From assembly GCF_014207185.1 (NCBI RefSeq), contig NZ_JACHCP010000005.1, positions 62,001 to 126,000 of the forward strand: a stretch of 64,000 nucleotides of DNA. Direction: 5' to 3'. Both the position numbers and the translations under genes were made by a program. The notes beneath the pieces are model-generated. The model was not told where the DNA came from, did no database searches, and was given only the letters and a program-made list of their open reading frames with translations. Positions within the stretch are counted from its first letter, which is position 1. Every line of letters starts with the position of its first letter. This document shows positions 18,135-26,750 of the stretch, in pieces. Source of the DNA: Rhodanobacter sp. A1T4. Lineage in GTDB: Bacteria; Pseudomonadota; Gammaproteobacteria; Xanthomonadales; Rhodanobacteraceae.

Positions 18135-19595
18135 TTAACTCTTGCTGCTGGCATTGTTCATCGCGTCCAACGACTGCGTGAGGTAGGAGCTGGTGTTATT
18201 CAGCGATGTCATCAACGTGTCCAGGTTGGTGTATTGCTTGACCAGTTGCTGTTGGTAGACCGCCATGCGCGCGGTCAATGCCGTCTGCTGCGCGCTCAGG
18301 TTGGTGACGTCGGTCGTGATGCTGCTGATCTGTGTCTGCAGCACACCGTCGCTGGCGTTGAAATTGCTGGCGACGCTGCTGAGCTGCGTCGCGATGCCCT
18401 TGGTCCCGGTGAACAGGCCCTGCACGGCAGCCGGGTTGTTGGCCAGCGCGTTACTCAACGTAGTCGAATTCAGCGAGATGCTGCCGTCGGCATTGCGCGT
18501 GATGCCCAGGCTGGCCAGGGTGCCAATGCTGTTGCCGGATACCGAGCTGCCCAGCACGTTGGAAATCTGCGTCTGAATCGCCGCCAGGGTCGGATCGCCC
18601 AACAACACACCGGCCTGACCGGTCGAGGAATTGTAGCTATTGAGCGTGGCGACGTTGCTTGCGTACTGGTTGTACGCCGTCACGAAATCGTTCACCGCCG
18701 TGCTGATCGGGGCGGTGCTTTGCGTGATATTGAGCTGAGACGAACCGGTACCGGTGAGAGCCAAGGTGACGCCGGTCAGGGCACCGCTCACATTGTTCGA
18801 GGCGCTGGTCACCGCTATGCCGTCGACCGTCAGCTGCGCGTCGCTCGCTTCATTGCTGCCCGGCGTATTGAGCGTGGTCGCCAACGCGCTGAGACCGCTG
18901 CTGCTGTCGCTGCTGGCGCTGACACTGAAACCATTGGCGACGCCCGTGCTGGTCGAGGTCAGTACCAGCTGCGACCCGTTGACGCCCACCACGACCGTGG
19001 CCGATACGCCCGGATTGTTGCTGGCATTGTTGATCGAGCTGGCGATCGAGGACAAAGTGTCCGTCGACGATACGGAAACATTGATCGATTTGCTGCCCAC
19101 GCCGATCGTGAGCGTGCCGGCTCCTACCGCAGAGGCACCGGCCGAGGCCGCGCTGATGCGCTTCTGCGCGGTTGCCAGCGCCGTCACATCGATATTGTAG
19201 GAACCCGGCGTCGCGTCGGGCAGCGTGGTTGCTGTGCCCACCGCCGTGTTGGCTAGCGACGCGGTATACGTGCTGTAGGTGGTACTGGACGTCAGCTCGG
19301 ACAGCGCCGCCTGCAAGCCACTCAACGAGGTACTCAGCGCCGTCAGACCGGCGATCTTATTGTTGTCCAGGTTGGTCTGATTGGTAATCTGGGCCTGCGG
19401 ACCGCTCTCCTGGGCACTGACCAGCGCGGTAATGATCGAATTGACGTCCAGTCCCGAGCCCAGGCCTAGCGAACTGAGCAAGCCGGTACCGCTGATGCTG
19501 GCCGAACCGGTAGCTGTCGTGGATGTGCCGGTGGCGGCGGTCCCGGTGGTGGCGTACGACGTCGTACTGGATCCCACGCTGGAAATGCTGCTCAT
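18135..19595 (-). CDS. fliD: FliD, filament cap protein
   Basis: A 486-residue cap protein with conserved ends: LGLGSGLDVNSIITALVSAQ near residue 45, and a C-terminal coiled-coil with ARMAVYQQQLVKQYTNLDTL. The middle is a Ser/Thr/Ala-rich variable domain. The frame begins at 19652, but the ATG at 19595 (MSSISSVGSS) has GAGG six bases upstream. A sigma54 site overlapping the fliC terminator lies 150 bases upstream. Confidence 0.95.
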   Translation of the reverse strand: MSSISSVGSSTTSYATTGTAATGTSTTATGSASISGTGLLSSLGLGSGLDVNSIITALVSAQESGPQAQITNQTNLDNNKIAGLTALSTSLSGLQAALSELTSSTTYSTYTASLANTAVGTATTLPDATPGSYNIDVTALATAQKRISAASAGASAVGAGTLTIGVGSKSINVSVSSTDTLSSIASSINNASNNPGVSATVVVGVNGSQLVLTSTSTGVANGFSVSASSDSSSGLSALATTLNTPGSNEASDAQLTVDGIAVTSASNNVSGALTGVTLALTGTGSSQLNITQSTAPISTAVNDFVTAYNQYASNVATLNSYNSSTGQAGVLLGDPTLAAIQTQISNVLGSSVSGNSIGTLASLGITRNADGSISLNSTTLSNALANNPAAVQGLFTGTKGIATQLSSVASNFNASDGVLQTQISSITTDVTNLSAQQTALTARMAVYQQQLVKQYTNLDTLMTSLNNTSSYLTQSLDAMNNASSKS

Positions 19596-19742
19596 GAAGG
19601 GCCTCGCAAAAATGGTTCGTCCGAACACCGCGGCATCGCCGCGATCCACCAAGCCGCCGGCAAAACTTACACCTCGGGTGAAAGCTTTACCTGCCGCTCG
19701 CGTGGGCTTTCTGGCGGTCGACGACCGCCGCCAGATCGCTTA

Positions 19743-19758
19743 AGCAAAATTCCGGCCA
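19743..19758 (-). promoter_or_regulatory. Sigma54 promoter of the fliD operon
   Basis: The minus strand reads TGGCCGGAATTTTGCT, with GG-N10-GC and a TTGCT -12. Its -24 half lies in the 3' arm of the fliC terminator stem, and its -12 half coincides with the terminator's T-run. Confidence 0.72.
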
Positions 19759-19780
19759 TGGCTCCAAAGCCATGGCCGGA
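19743..19780 (-). terminator. fliC rho-independent terminator
   Basis: Thirteen-base perfect arms (TCCGGCCATGGCT and AGCCATGGCCGGA) with a four-base loop at 19751-19780, followed on the minus strand by ATTTTGC. The hairpin starts nine bases after the fliC stop. Confidence 0.85.
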
Positions 19781-19788
19781 TGAACCCA

Positions 19789-21024
19789 TTACTGCAGCAA
19801 CTTGAGGATCTGCTGTGGCACGGAGTTGGCCGTGGCCAGCACCGAGATACCCGCCTGCTGCAATACCTGCGCCTGGCTTAACTGGGCAGTTTCTGCAGCA
19901 AAATCCGTATCTTGGATAGAGCTCTGCGAAGCGGTCAGGTTGGTCTGCTGAGCACTCACCGTGGCAATGGTGGACTGGAAGCGGTTCTGCACGGCGCCAA
20001 GCGTACTGGAGAAGTTACTCACCGTGGTCAGGGCCGCATCGATGCGCGAGATCAGCTGGTTGGCATCGTCCACCGTCAAAACATCGCCACCTTGCAGCGA
20101 ACCCGAAGCGGTCAGTGCTTCGCCATCCGTGTAAGCCGCACCGGTCGCGGGCAGACCTGCACCGGCGGTAGCACCGAAACCCGTGGCTGCCGTGGTGAAT
20201 GTGGTGAAGCCGGCTGCCGCCGAACCGGCCGAACCGGTAACCGTGGCACCGTTCACGGACAGCTTGCCCGACGAATAGAGGTTGATACCGCCGTTGGCGT
20301 TCACGGCAGCGCTGACCCCGTTGATGCCGGCGGCGTTGATGTCATCGGCCACGTCCTGCGCACTGCTTGCAGTGACATTGCCGGTGAAGGTGTACGACGT
20401 ACCGTCGGCGCCGGTGATCGACAGGCCGCTCAGGCTGAGCGTGCCGCCGCTTGCACCGGCCGCCGTGACGAATGCCCCGCTGAGGTTGCCGGTGGACACT
20501 TCGGATATCTGACCGACCTGGCCAGCGGTAACGCCCTGGCCCAGCTGCACATTGATCGACTGACCGACGTTTGCACCGATCTGGAACGACAGCTGGCTGG
20601 TGGAACCATTGAGCACGTTTGTGCCGTTGAAGCTGGTCTGGTTGGCGATACGGGTGATTTCCGACAGGTACTGCTGCACGGAAGTGTTGATCGCCGCGCG
20701 GTCGGAAGCCTGATACGTACCGTTGGCGGACTGCACCGCCAGATCGCGAACAGACTGCAGGTTGGACGTGATTTGCGTCAGCGCCGAACCGGCGGTTTGC
20801 GACAGGTTGATGGCGTCGCTGGCGTTTTCGCTGGCCTGGCCTAGACCGCCGATCTGCGTCTGGAAGCGGGTGGCGATGGCAAAGCCTGCAGCATTATCCG
20901 CAGCGCTGTTGACCTTCAGACCCGAGGACAGATCTTCCGTTGCGGTGCTCAGCTGGCTCGACGACTTGGTCAGATTGTTCTGGGCTTGCAGCGACGAGAT
21001 GTTGGTATTGAGTACGAGTGACAT
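19789..21024 (-). CDS. fliC: FliC flagellin
   Basis: A 411-residue flagellin. The N-terminal D0/D1 starts MSLVLNTNISSLQAQNNL and the C-terminal D1/D0 ends with LQQAGISVLATANSVPQQIL. The variable centre is rich in Ser, Thr, Ala and Gly, offering O-glycosylation sites. The open frame extends to 21222, but the ATG at 21024 has AGGAGA six bases upstream and gives the conserved flagellin start. It is the only flagellin gene in the window. It is driven by a sigma28 promoter, terminated by a strong hairpin, and lies beside the large glycosyltransferase gene. Confidence 0.97.
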   Translation of the reverse strand: MSLVLNTNISSLQAQNNLTKSSSQLSTATEDLSSGLKVNSAADNAAGFAIATRFQTQIGGLGQASENASDAINLSQTAGSALTQITSNLQSVRDLAVQSANGTYQASDRAAINTSVQQYLSEITRIANQTSFNGTNVLNGSTSQLSFQIGANVGQSINVQLGQGVTAGQVGQISEVSTGNLSGAFVTAAGASGGTLSLSGLSITGADGTSYTFTGNVTASSAQDVADDINAAGINGVSAAVNANGGINLYSSGKLSVNGATVTGSAGSAAAGFTTFTTAATGFGATAGAGLPATGAAYTDGEALTASGSLQGGDVLTVDDANQLISRIDAALTTVSNFSSTLGAVQNRFQSTIATVSAQQTNLTASQSSIQDTDFAAETAQLSQAQVLQQAGISVLATANSVPQQILKLLQ

Positions 21025-21113
21025 AGTGAGTCTCCTGGAACCGATAGCCGGTTTGTAAGTTGTGCTTATTCCGGCGGGGTTCTCAGAATGGTGTACCGAC
21101 CGCCTCGAAAACT

Positions 21114-21140
21114 TTTTCGGCCATACGGGGAAATACTTGA
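21114..21140 (-). promoter_or_regulatory. Sigma28 (FliA) promoter of fliC
   Basis: The minus strand reads TCAAGTAT, 11 bases, GCCGAAAA, against the consensus TAAAGTTT-N11-GCCGATAA (6/8 and 7/8). It lies about 90 bases upstream of the fliC ATG. Confidence 0.78.
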
Positions 21141-21450
21141 GCGCTGGACTTGATTTTTTTATTTTCCCGGGGAAACCCGTGTTTGGAGCGGACTCAGCAG
21201 ATCGCGTCTCCGCCGATATCAAGCGTTCCCGAAAGCTCGGTTAGCGGCAAGCGATGAAGACATGCCGATAGCGGCAGCCAGACGGCAAGCCTGAACTCTT
21301 TATTGCACCGCATCTATATGTTCGCGACGCTGCGCAATACGCAATATCAGCATCCCGCTACTCGCACTCCCCTCATTCGTATCTCGCGTGCCGCACCGAC
21401 CCAGGTCGGATACCGAACGCATGACGCTCCCATCGGCCAGACGCTGTCGT

Positions 21451-21466
21451 TGGCACCAAGCTTGCT
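21451..21466 (+). promoter_or_regulatory. Sigma54 promoter of the flagellin glycosyltransferase gene
   Basis: TGGCACCAAGCTTGCT matches the RpoN consensus with GG-N10-GC spacing and full -24 TGGCAC and -12 TTGCT elements. It lies 88 bases upstream of the ATG at 21554. Confidence 0.82.
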
Positions 21467-21553
21467 GCTGCCCCCTCATTTGGCGCCAGTGCGCCGAAGC
21501 GTCGGAATTTCGACGCGGGCGCCCGTTGCTAATCGATAAGGCGAGGAAGAAAC

Positions 21554-24500
21554 ATGCGTTGTGTATTGGCGGTCTGTGCCGTATTCAAGGACGAGGCAGC
21601 CTATTTGCGTGAATGGGTGGAATTTCACCAGTTGATGGGCGTGGAGCGTTTTTACCTCTACAACAACGGCAGCGACGATCGCTATATCGACGCCGTGCAG
21701 ATGCATATCGACGCGGGCACCGTGGTGCTGCACGAGTGGCCGCGTCGCCCGGCCCAGCTCGATGCCTACGAACACTGCCTGCGCACCCACGGCGCGGAGA
21801 CGGACTGGCTTGCCTTTATCGATGTGGACGAATTCCTTTTCTCGCCGAAAGCCAAGCTATTGCCCGATGTGTTGGCGCAGTACGCGGCTTATCCCGGCGT
21901 GGGCGTTAACTGGGTCATGTTCGGCTCGGCCGGGCACATGCAGAAACCAGCCGGAGGCGTGCTGGAAAACTATCTGCGGCGAGGACAGTTGGACGGCGGG
22001 CTGCACTATAAGCATCTAAAGCTCGCGGACGGCAGCTTTCGTCCGGAGAACTCGCACGTCAAAAGTATCGTGCAGCCGTCGAAGGTGATCGGCTGCGCCA
22101 ACGCTCACTTCATGCGCTATGCCGACGATGCGCGCGCGGTGGATGAGAACGAACAGCCGATCGATGGTCCCTTCTCCACCAAGGTATCGGTTGATACGCT
22201 GCGCATCAACCATTACTGGAGTAAGTCGGAAGAAGAGTGCCGGCACAAATTCAGCCGCGGCTTCGCCGATGGCTCCGGCGCGCGCGACTGGAAGGAATTC
22301 CTCGCCCACGAGCAGATACTGAACACCACGCACGACGACATCGTGCTGCGAGTGGTCGCACAGCTCGCCGTGTTGCCGCCCGCGTGGCCGTTGGAAAGCT
22401 TCCAGCAAAACGACGAAGGCGTATGGCACTCGCCGTTGCGCGACCGTCCGCCGCACACGGCCATACACACCGCAGCCACACGGCTGTTCGATCTGATGCG
22501 AGACGCGTCGGATACCAGCCTGTACTCGCCCGTGCTGGCGAAAGCCATCGAAGATCGCACCAGCGCGCTGCAGCTCTCGCCGCGACGCGCCAATTTCTTG
22601 CATGCGCTCGACGGCCTCGATAAGCACACCTGCGTGCTGGAAATCGGTTGTGGCGGCGGCGCGGTCACCCAGGCTTGGATCGAGCGCGGGTGCCACGTCG
22701 ATGCGATCGAATTCGCGCCACACTGGGCCCGCGTTGCCGCGGCGCGACTGCACGAACAGCCCAAGGCAAGAGTTTTCCAGGCCAGCCTGCGCGAGTTGAC
22801 GTTGCGGCCCGAATACGACGTGGTGTCCATGGCATTCGGCGACGACTACGCCGAGGCGTGGCCGCGTGGCGAATCGATTGAAGAGGCGATCAAAATCGCC
22901 GCCTCGGCACTCAAACCCGATGGCTTTCTACTGCTGGCGACATCCCAGACTTCGCCAGACAGCTGGGACAGCCGCATGCCATCGCGCAACCAGATGGCAG
23001 ACGTGCTGAAAAAAGCCGGCTTTTCCGGCATCGACACGCAGCTGGCTTTCCCCGATGCGCTGCTGCCTGAAGTGCTGATCGCCGAACCATTGCCCGCGCA
23101 AGCGGCCCACCTGCGCGTGGACGACCTGATTGCGCAACGCCCCTTGCTGCGCGACGGGGGCAAGCAAGCGACACGATGGGAGAGGCACGTCGAAACGGGT
23201 ACGTTGGCGCAGCACGCGCCCGGCGTGATGCTGGTGGCACGCCGAGATGGCGCTGCATCGCCCCTGCGCGCCGATCGCGTGGCCCAGGTGTTCGCCGACG
23301 ATCGCGTGCCGGCACTCAATACCGTCACCGACTATCTCCTGGCCGAGGAGACCATCCAAGTCGTTCCGCGTCCGATGTTGCCCGGTTCGTCATGGAGCAC
23401 GACGGCATTTGAATCAATCATGGACACCCGCGTGCTGACGCCCGGTCGTTCGCTGCTGGTGAAGCTTCGCCAGGCGATCCAGGCACAACGGACCGACCGC
23501 CTGATTGCGCTGCTGCGGAAGTGGGGGGCGCTGGTTTACGCCCAGGCGGACGACGAAGAGAAGATACCGGCCGAATGGCTCGACGCCGTGCCAGCGAGCA
23601 TGAACCTGCACGACTACGATAGCGTTGTTTTTCGAGGTGGCCAATGGCGCGCCCGTCAGCGTATCGAAAAGCAGATTCCGGTCTACGTGGGGCTATGGCA
23701 GATCGCCTACGAAAGCGGCATGGAGACGCTGCTCGGACTCGCGGCGCCGATCGACCGCGTGACGTGGCTGTGCAAGCGACTCTTGCTGGACGCGTCGCCG
23801 GAATGGATCGAGCACGGTCGCCATATCAACGAATCGTTCGCACGCGAAATTCACGATGCCGATTGCTGGACGCGCACGGATCGTCATTTGAAGATCGTGC
23901 CGGAGTGGCTGCTCCCGCCGCCGCCATCGGATACCTACAAGCAGTGGCAGGCGAAACTGCAGCTTGGCGACGTCGCCGTTGCGCAGGCAATAAACCGTAT
24001 CGAAAAAAAGGGTGCGCCGCCAAAGATGCAGCTGCTGCTTATCGACGCGGATAACGACGCCGAGGCCGTGTTACGCAGCGTTGCCAGCCTCGATACGCAA
24101 CAGTATCCGCACCGCGCGATCAGTGTCGTGTCGACCGAAGATCCTCTCGATCTGATCGAACGCGTCAACAATGCAATAGCCGCCTGCGATGCCGACTGGA
24201 TACAGCTCGTCTACGCTGGCGACCTGCTGCATCCGGCTTCGCTGCTGCTGTTGGCCGAGCGCATCACCGCGATGCCATATTTGACGGCAGTCTATGTCGA
24301 CGAAGACACCTGCAACAATGGCGTGTTCGAAAACCCGATCTTCAAGCCCGACTTCAATCTCGACCTGCTTCGCAGCTATCCGTATACAGGCCGATCCATA
24401 GCCTTCGGACGGCGACGTTGCATGGAGCTCGGCGGCTTGAACGAGGCCTACGGCGAACTCGGCGTTCACGATCTGCTGTTCCGCCTGATCGAAACGGACG

Positions 24501-26560
24501 GCCTGCACACCATCGGCCATATCGGCGAAGTGATGTATCGCGCCGCACTGCCTTACGGTCAATGGCTCGCCTCCGACGCGGTGAAGGCGTACAGCGCCGA
24601 GATCGTTTCCAGTCATCTGCAGCGGATGAATATCGCGCATACGATAGAGGCGGGCGTACTTCCCGGCTTCAATCGCGTGCTCTACCAACATGCGCGTCAG
24701 CCGCTGGTCTCCATCATCATTCCCACGAAAGACCAGCTGCCGATGCTGAATGGCCTGATCGATAGCCTGTTGTCCAAGACGAGCTATCTCAACTACGAGT
24801 TGCTGATCGTGGACAACAGCAGCGAGGAGCCTGCGGCGTGCGCCTATCTGGATGGCATCGAACGCCTCAATAGCAACCAGCTGCGCATACTGCGCTATCC
24901 GCACCCATTCAACTATTCGGCGATCAACAACTTTGCTGCGGCACAGGCGCGCGGCGAATACCTGATCCTGCTCAATAACGACACGGCGGTGCTGCATGAC
25001 GACTGGATCGAGGCGCTGCTCAATCACGCACAGCGACCGGAGGTCGGCATCGTGGGCGCCAAGCTGCACTATCCGGATGGACGGATTCAGCACGGCGGCG
25101 TAATACTCGGACTGCGCGGACCGGCCGATCACCCGTTCATCGGTTCGCCGATGGAAAATGACGGCTACATGCATCGCCTTCGCGTCGACCAGAATTACAC
25201 CGCGGTCACCGCGGCTTGCCTGATGATCCGCAAATCCGTCTACAGCGAAGTCGGCGGTCTGGACGAACGCAACTTCAGAGTGTCCTACAACGACGTCGAC
25301 CTGTGCCTGAAGGTGCACGCGGCTGGCTATCTGACCGTCTGGACGCCTTATGCGCGGCTCATGCATGTCGGCAGCGTCAGCCAGACCAAGGTCGACAAGA
25401 CGGCGCAGGAAACAAAGCTGAAACGTTTCCAGGGCGAACAAAGCGCGATGTATCGCAAGTGGCTGCCGCAGCTGGCACGCGACCCAGCCTACAGCATCAA
25501 CTTCAGCATCGATGGCAGCGGGTTTGAATTGAATCCCGATCACGGCAATGCTTGGCAACCGTTCGCCAATCCATTGCTGCCGCGTTTGTTTTGCGTCGCT
25601 GCGGATGCACACGGATGCGGTCACTACCGTGTTCGGCAACCGTTCGCATCGATGCAACGCGACGGACTCGTCGAAGGCATGATTGCCGGCTTGCATCTAT
25701 CGCCGGTGGCGATGGAACGTTTCCAACCCACGTCGCTCGTACTACAGCGGCAAGTGACCGAACAACAGATCAGCCTGCTCGAAAGCTATCGCGACTTTTC
25801 CCGCGCGTTCAAAGTATACGAACTGGACGACTACATCCAGCAAATACCGGTGAAGAGTCCGTTCCACAGCGTGATGCCCAAGGACATCGTCAAATCGCTG
25901 CGGCGCGCGCTAGCGACGGTTGATCGCTTCGTCGTCTCCACCGAGAGGCTGGCCGAACAGTTCCACGGGTTCCATTCCGACATTCGCCTGGTAGAAAACC
26001 GTCTGCCGGTCGACTGGTGGAGCGGGCTGAAAAACCAGCGTCGCGTCGGTCGCAAGCCCCGCGTCGGCTGGGGTGGTGGCGCAAGCCATCGCGGCGATCT
26101 GGAATTGATCGCCGACGTCGTTCGCGATCTGGCCGACGAAGTGGAGTGGGTGTTTCTCGGCATGTGCCCCGACAAGCTGCGCCCCTACGTGCATGAATTT
26201 CATGTAGGCGTGCCTATCGAGGAATACCCGCGCAAGCTCGCCTCGCTCAATCTCGATCTTGCCTTGGCGCCGCTGGAAGACAACCTGTTCAACGAGTGCA
26301 AGAGCAACTTGCGCCTGCTTGAATACGGCGCCTGCGGTTTTCCGGTGATCTGCACCGATATCGTCTGCTATCGGAATGATTTGCCGGTGACGCGCGTCAA
26401 GAATCGCTACAAGGAGTGGGTCTCGGCCATTCGTATGCATCTGGCCGACCTCGATGCCACTGCCGAAGCGGGCGATGCGCTGCGCGATACGGTGCAAAGG
26501 CATTGGATGTTGAAGGGGGATATGCTGATCGATTGGCGAAATGCCTGGTTGCCGAATTAA
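21554..26560 (+). CDS. Five-module glycosyltransferase/methyltransferase, probable flagellin-glycosylating enzyme
   Basis: A 1668-residue soluble multi-domain protein. Residues 1 to about 290 are a GT92/GT2-like domain (CAVFKDEAAYLREWVEFH, FIDVDEF). Residues about 350-520 are a SAM methyltransferase (VLEIGCGGGAVTQ). Residues about 820-1010 are a GT2-like module with YVDEDT and FKPDFNLDLLRS. Residues about 1050-1290 are a second GT2 module (VSIIIPTKDQ, LLNNDTA, DVDLCLKVHAAGY). Residues about 1415-1668 are a GT-B/GT1-like domain (VGWGGGASHRGDLE, LRLLEYGACGFPVIC). GAGG precedes the ATG by seven bases. Position beside fliC and a sigma54 promoter imply flagellin glycan assembly. Glycan and order of action are unknown. 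Confidence 0.88.
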   Translation: MRCVLAVCAVFKDEAAYLREWVEFHQLMGVERFYLYNNGSDDRYIDAVQMHIDAGTVVLHEWPRRPAQLDAYEHCLRTHGAETDWLAFIDVDEFLFSPKAKLLPDVLAQYAAYPGVGVNWVMFGSAGHMQKPAGGVLENYLRRGQLDGGLHYKHLKLADGSFRPENSHVKSIVQPSKVIGCANAHFMRYADDARAVDENEQPIDGPFSTKVSVDTLRINHYWSKSEEECRHKFSRGFADGSGARDWKEFLAHEQILNTTHDDIVLRVVAQLAVLPPAWPLESFQQNDEGVWHSPLRDRPPHTAIHTAATRLFDLMRDASDTSLYSPVLAKAIEDRTSALQLSPRRANFLHALDGLDKHTCVLEIGCGGGAVTQAWIERGCHVDAIEFAPHWARVAAARLHEQPKARVFQASLRELTLRPEYDVVSMAFGDDYAEAWPRGESIEEAIKIAASALKPDGFLLLATSQTSPDSWDSRMPSRNQMADVLKKAGFSGIDTQLAFPDALLPEVLIAEPLPAQAAHLRVDDLIAQRPLLRDGGKQATRWERHVETGTLAQHAPGVMLVARRDGAASPLRADRVAQVFADDRVPALNTVTDYLLAEETIQVVPRPMLPGSSWSTTAFESIMDTRVLTPGRSLLVKLRQAIQAQRTDRLIALLRKWGALVYAQADDEEKIPAEWLDAVPASMNLHDYDSVVFRGGQWRARQRIEKQIPVYVGLWQIAYESGMETLLGLAAPIDRVTWLCKRLLLDASPEWIEHGRHINESFAREIHDADCWTRTDRHLKIVPEWLLPPPPSDTYKQWQAKLQLGDVAVAQAINRIEKKGAPPKMQLLLIDADNDAEAVLRSVASLDTQQYPHRAISVVSTEDPLDLIERVNNAIAACDADWIQLVYAGDLLHPASLLLLAERITAMPYLTAVYVDEDTCNNGVFENPIFKPDFNLDLLRSYPYTGRSIAFGRRRCMELGGLNEAYGELGVHDLLFRLIETDGLHTIGHIGEVMYRAALPYGQWLASDAVKAYSAEIVSSHLQRMNIAHTIEAGVLPGFNRVLYQHARQPLVSIIIPTKDQLPMLNGLIDSLLSKTSYLNYELLIVDNSSEEPAACAYLDGIERLNSNQLRILRYPHPFNYSAINNFAAAQARGEYLILLNNDTAVLHDDWIEALLNHAQRPEVGIVGAKLHYPDGRIQHGGVILGLRGPADHPFIGSPMENDGYMHRLRVDQNYTAVTAACLMIRKSVYSEVGGLDERNFRVSYNDVDLCLKVHAAGYLTVWTPYARLMHVGSVSQTKVDKTAQETKLKRFQGEQSAMYRKWLPQLARDPAYSINFSIDGSGFELNPDHGNAWQPFANPLLPRLFCVAADAHGCGHYRVRQPFASMQRDGLVEGMIAGLHLSPVAMERFQPTSLVLQRQVTEQQISLLESYRDFSRAFKVYELDDYIQQIPVKSPFHSVMPKDIVKSLRRALATVDRFVVSTERLAEQFHGFHSDIRLVENRLPVDWWSGLKNQRRVGRKPRVGWGGGASHRGDLELIADVVRDLADEVEWVFLGMCPDKLRPYVHEFHVGVPIEEYPRKLASLNLDLALAPLEDNLFNECKSNLRLLEYGACGFPVICTDIVCYRNDLPVTRVKNRYKEWVSAIRMHLADLDATAEAGDALRDTVQRHWMLKGDMLIDWRNAWLPN

Positions 26561-26750
26561 GCAGGATAGGCATCCTCTAAGGCTTTACTCATTTGGCGGC
26601 AGCCCCTGGGTTGTCGCCAGAATGCCGCCTGCGCCACGCAACGTTCTGCTTTTTACTTCTAAAGCGCGGCGCCAACCGTTGCACCATCATCGTCCGCGGG
26701 CCGCGCATCGGCACCGAGCGGAATAAAGACAACGCCAGTGAATGAACGCA

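Larger units (their letters stand above)
21025..21553. other. Divergent regulatory region between fliC and the glycosyltransferase
   Basis: About 530 bases with no supported gene. It carries the fliC sigma28 promoter (21114-21140, minus) and the glycosyltransferase sigma54 promoter (21451-21466, plus). The 300 bases between them leave room for activator binding sites. Confidence 0.7.

Noticed and set aside
17901-19256. 451-residue plus-strand open frame
   Set aside because: Shadow of fliD; repetitive Arg/Gly/Ala translation without domains.
24071-25696. 541-residue minus-strand open frame inside the glycosyltransferase gene
   Set aside because: The plus-strand frame carries clear GT2 motifs here; the antisense translation has none.
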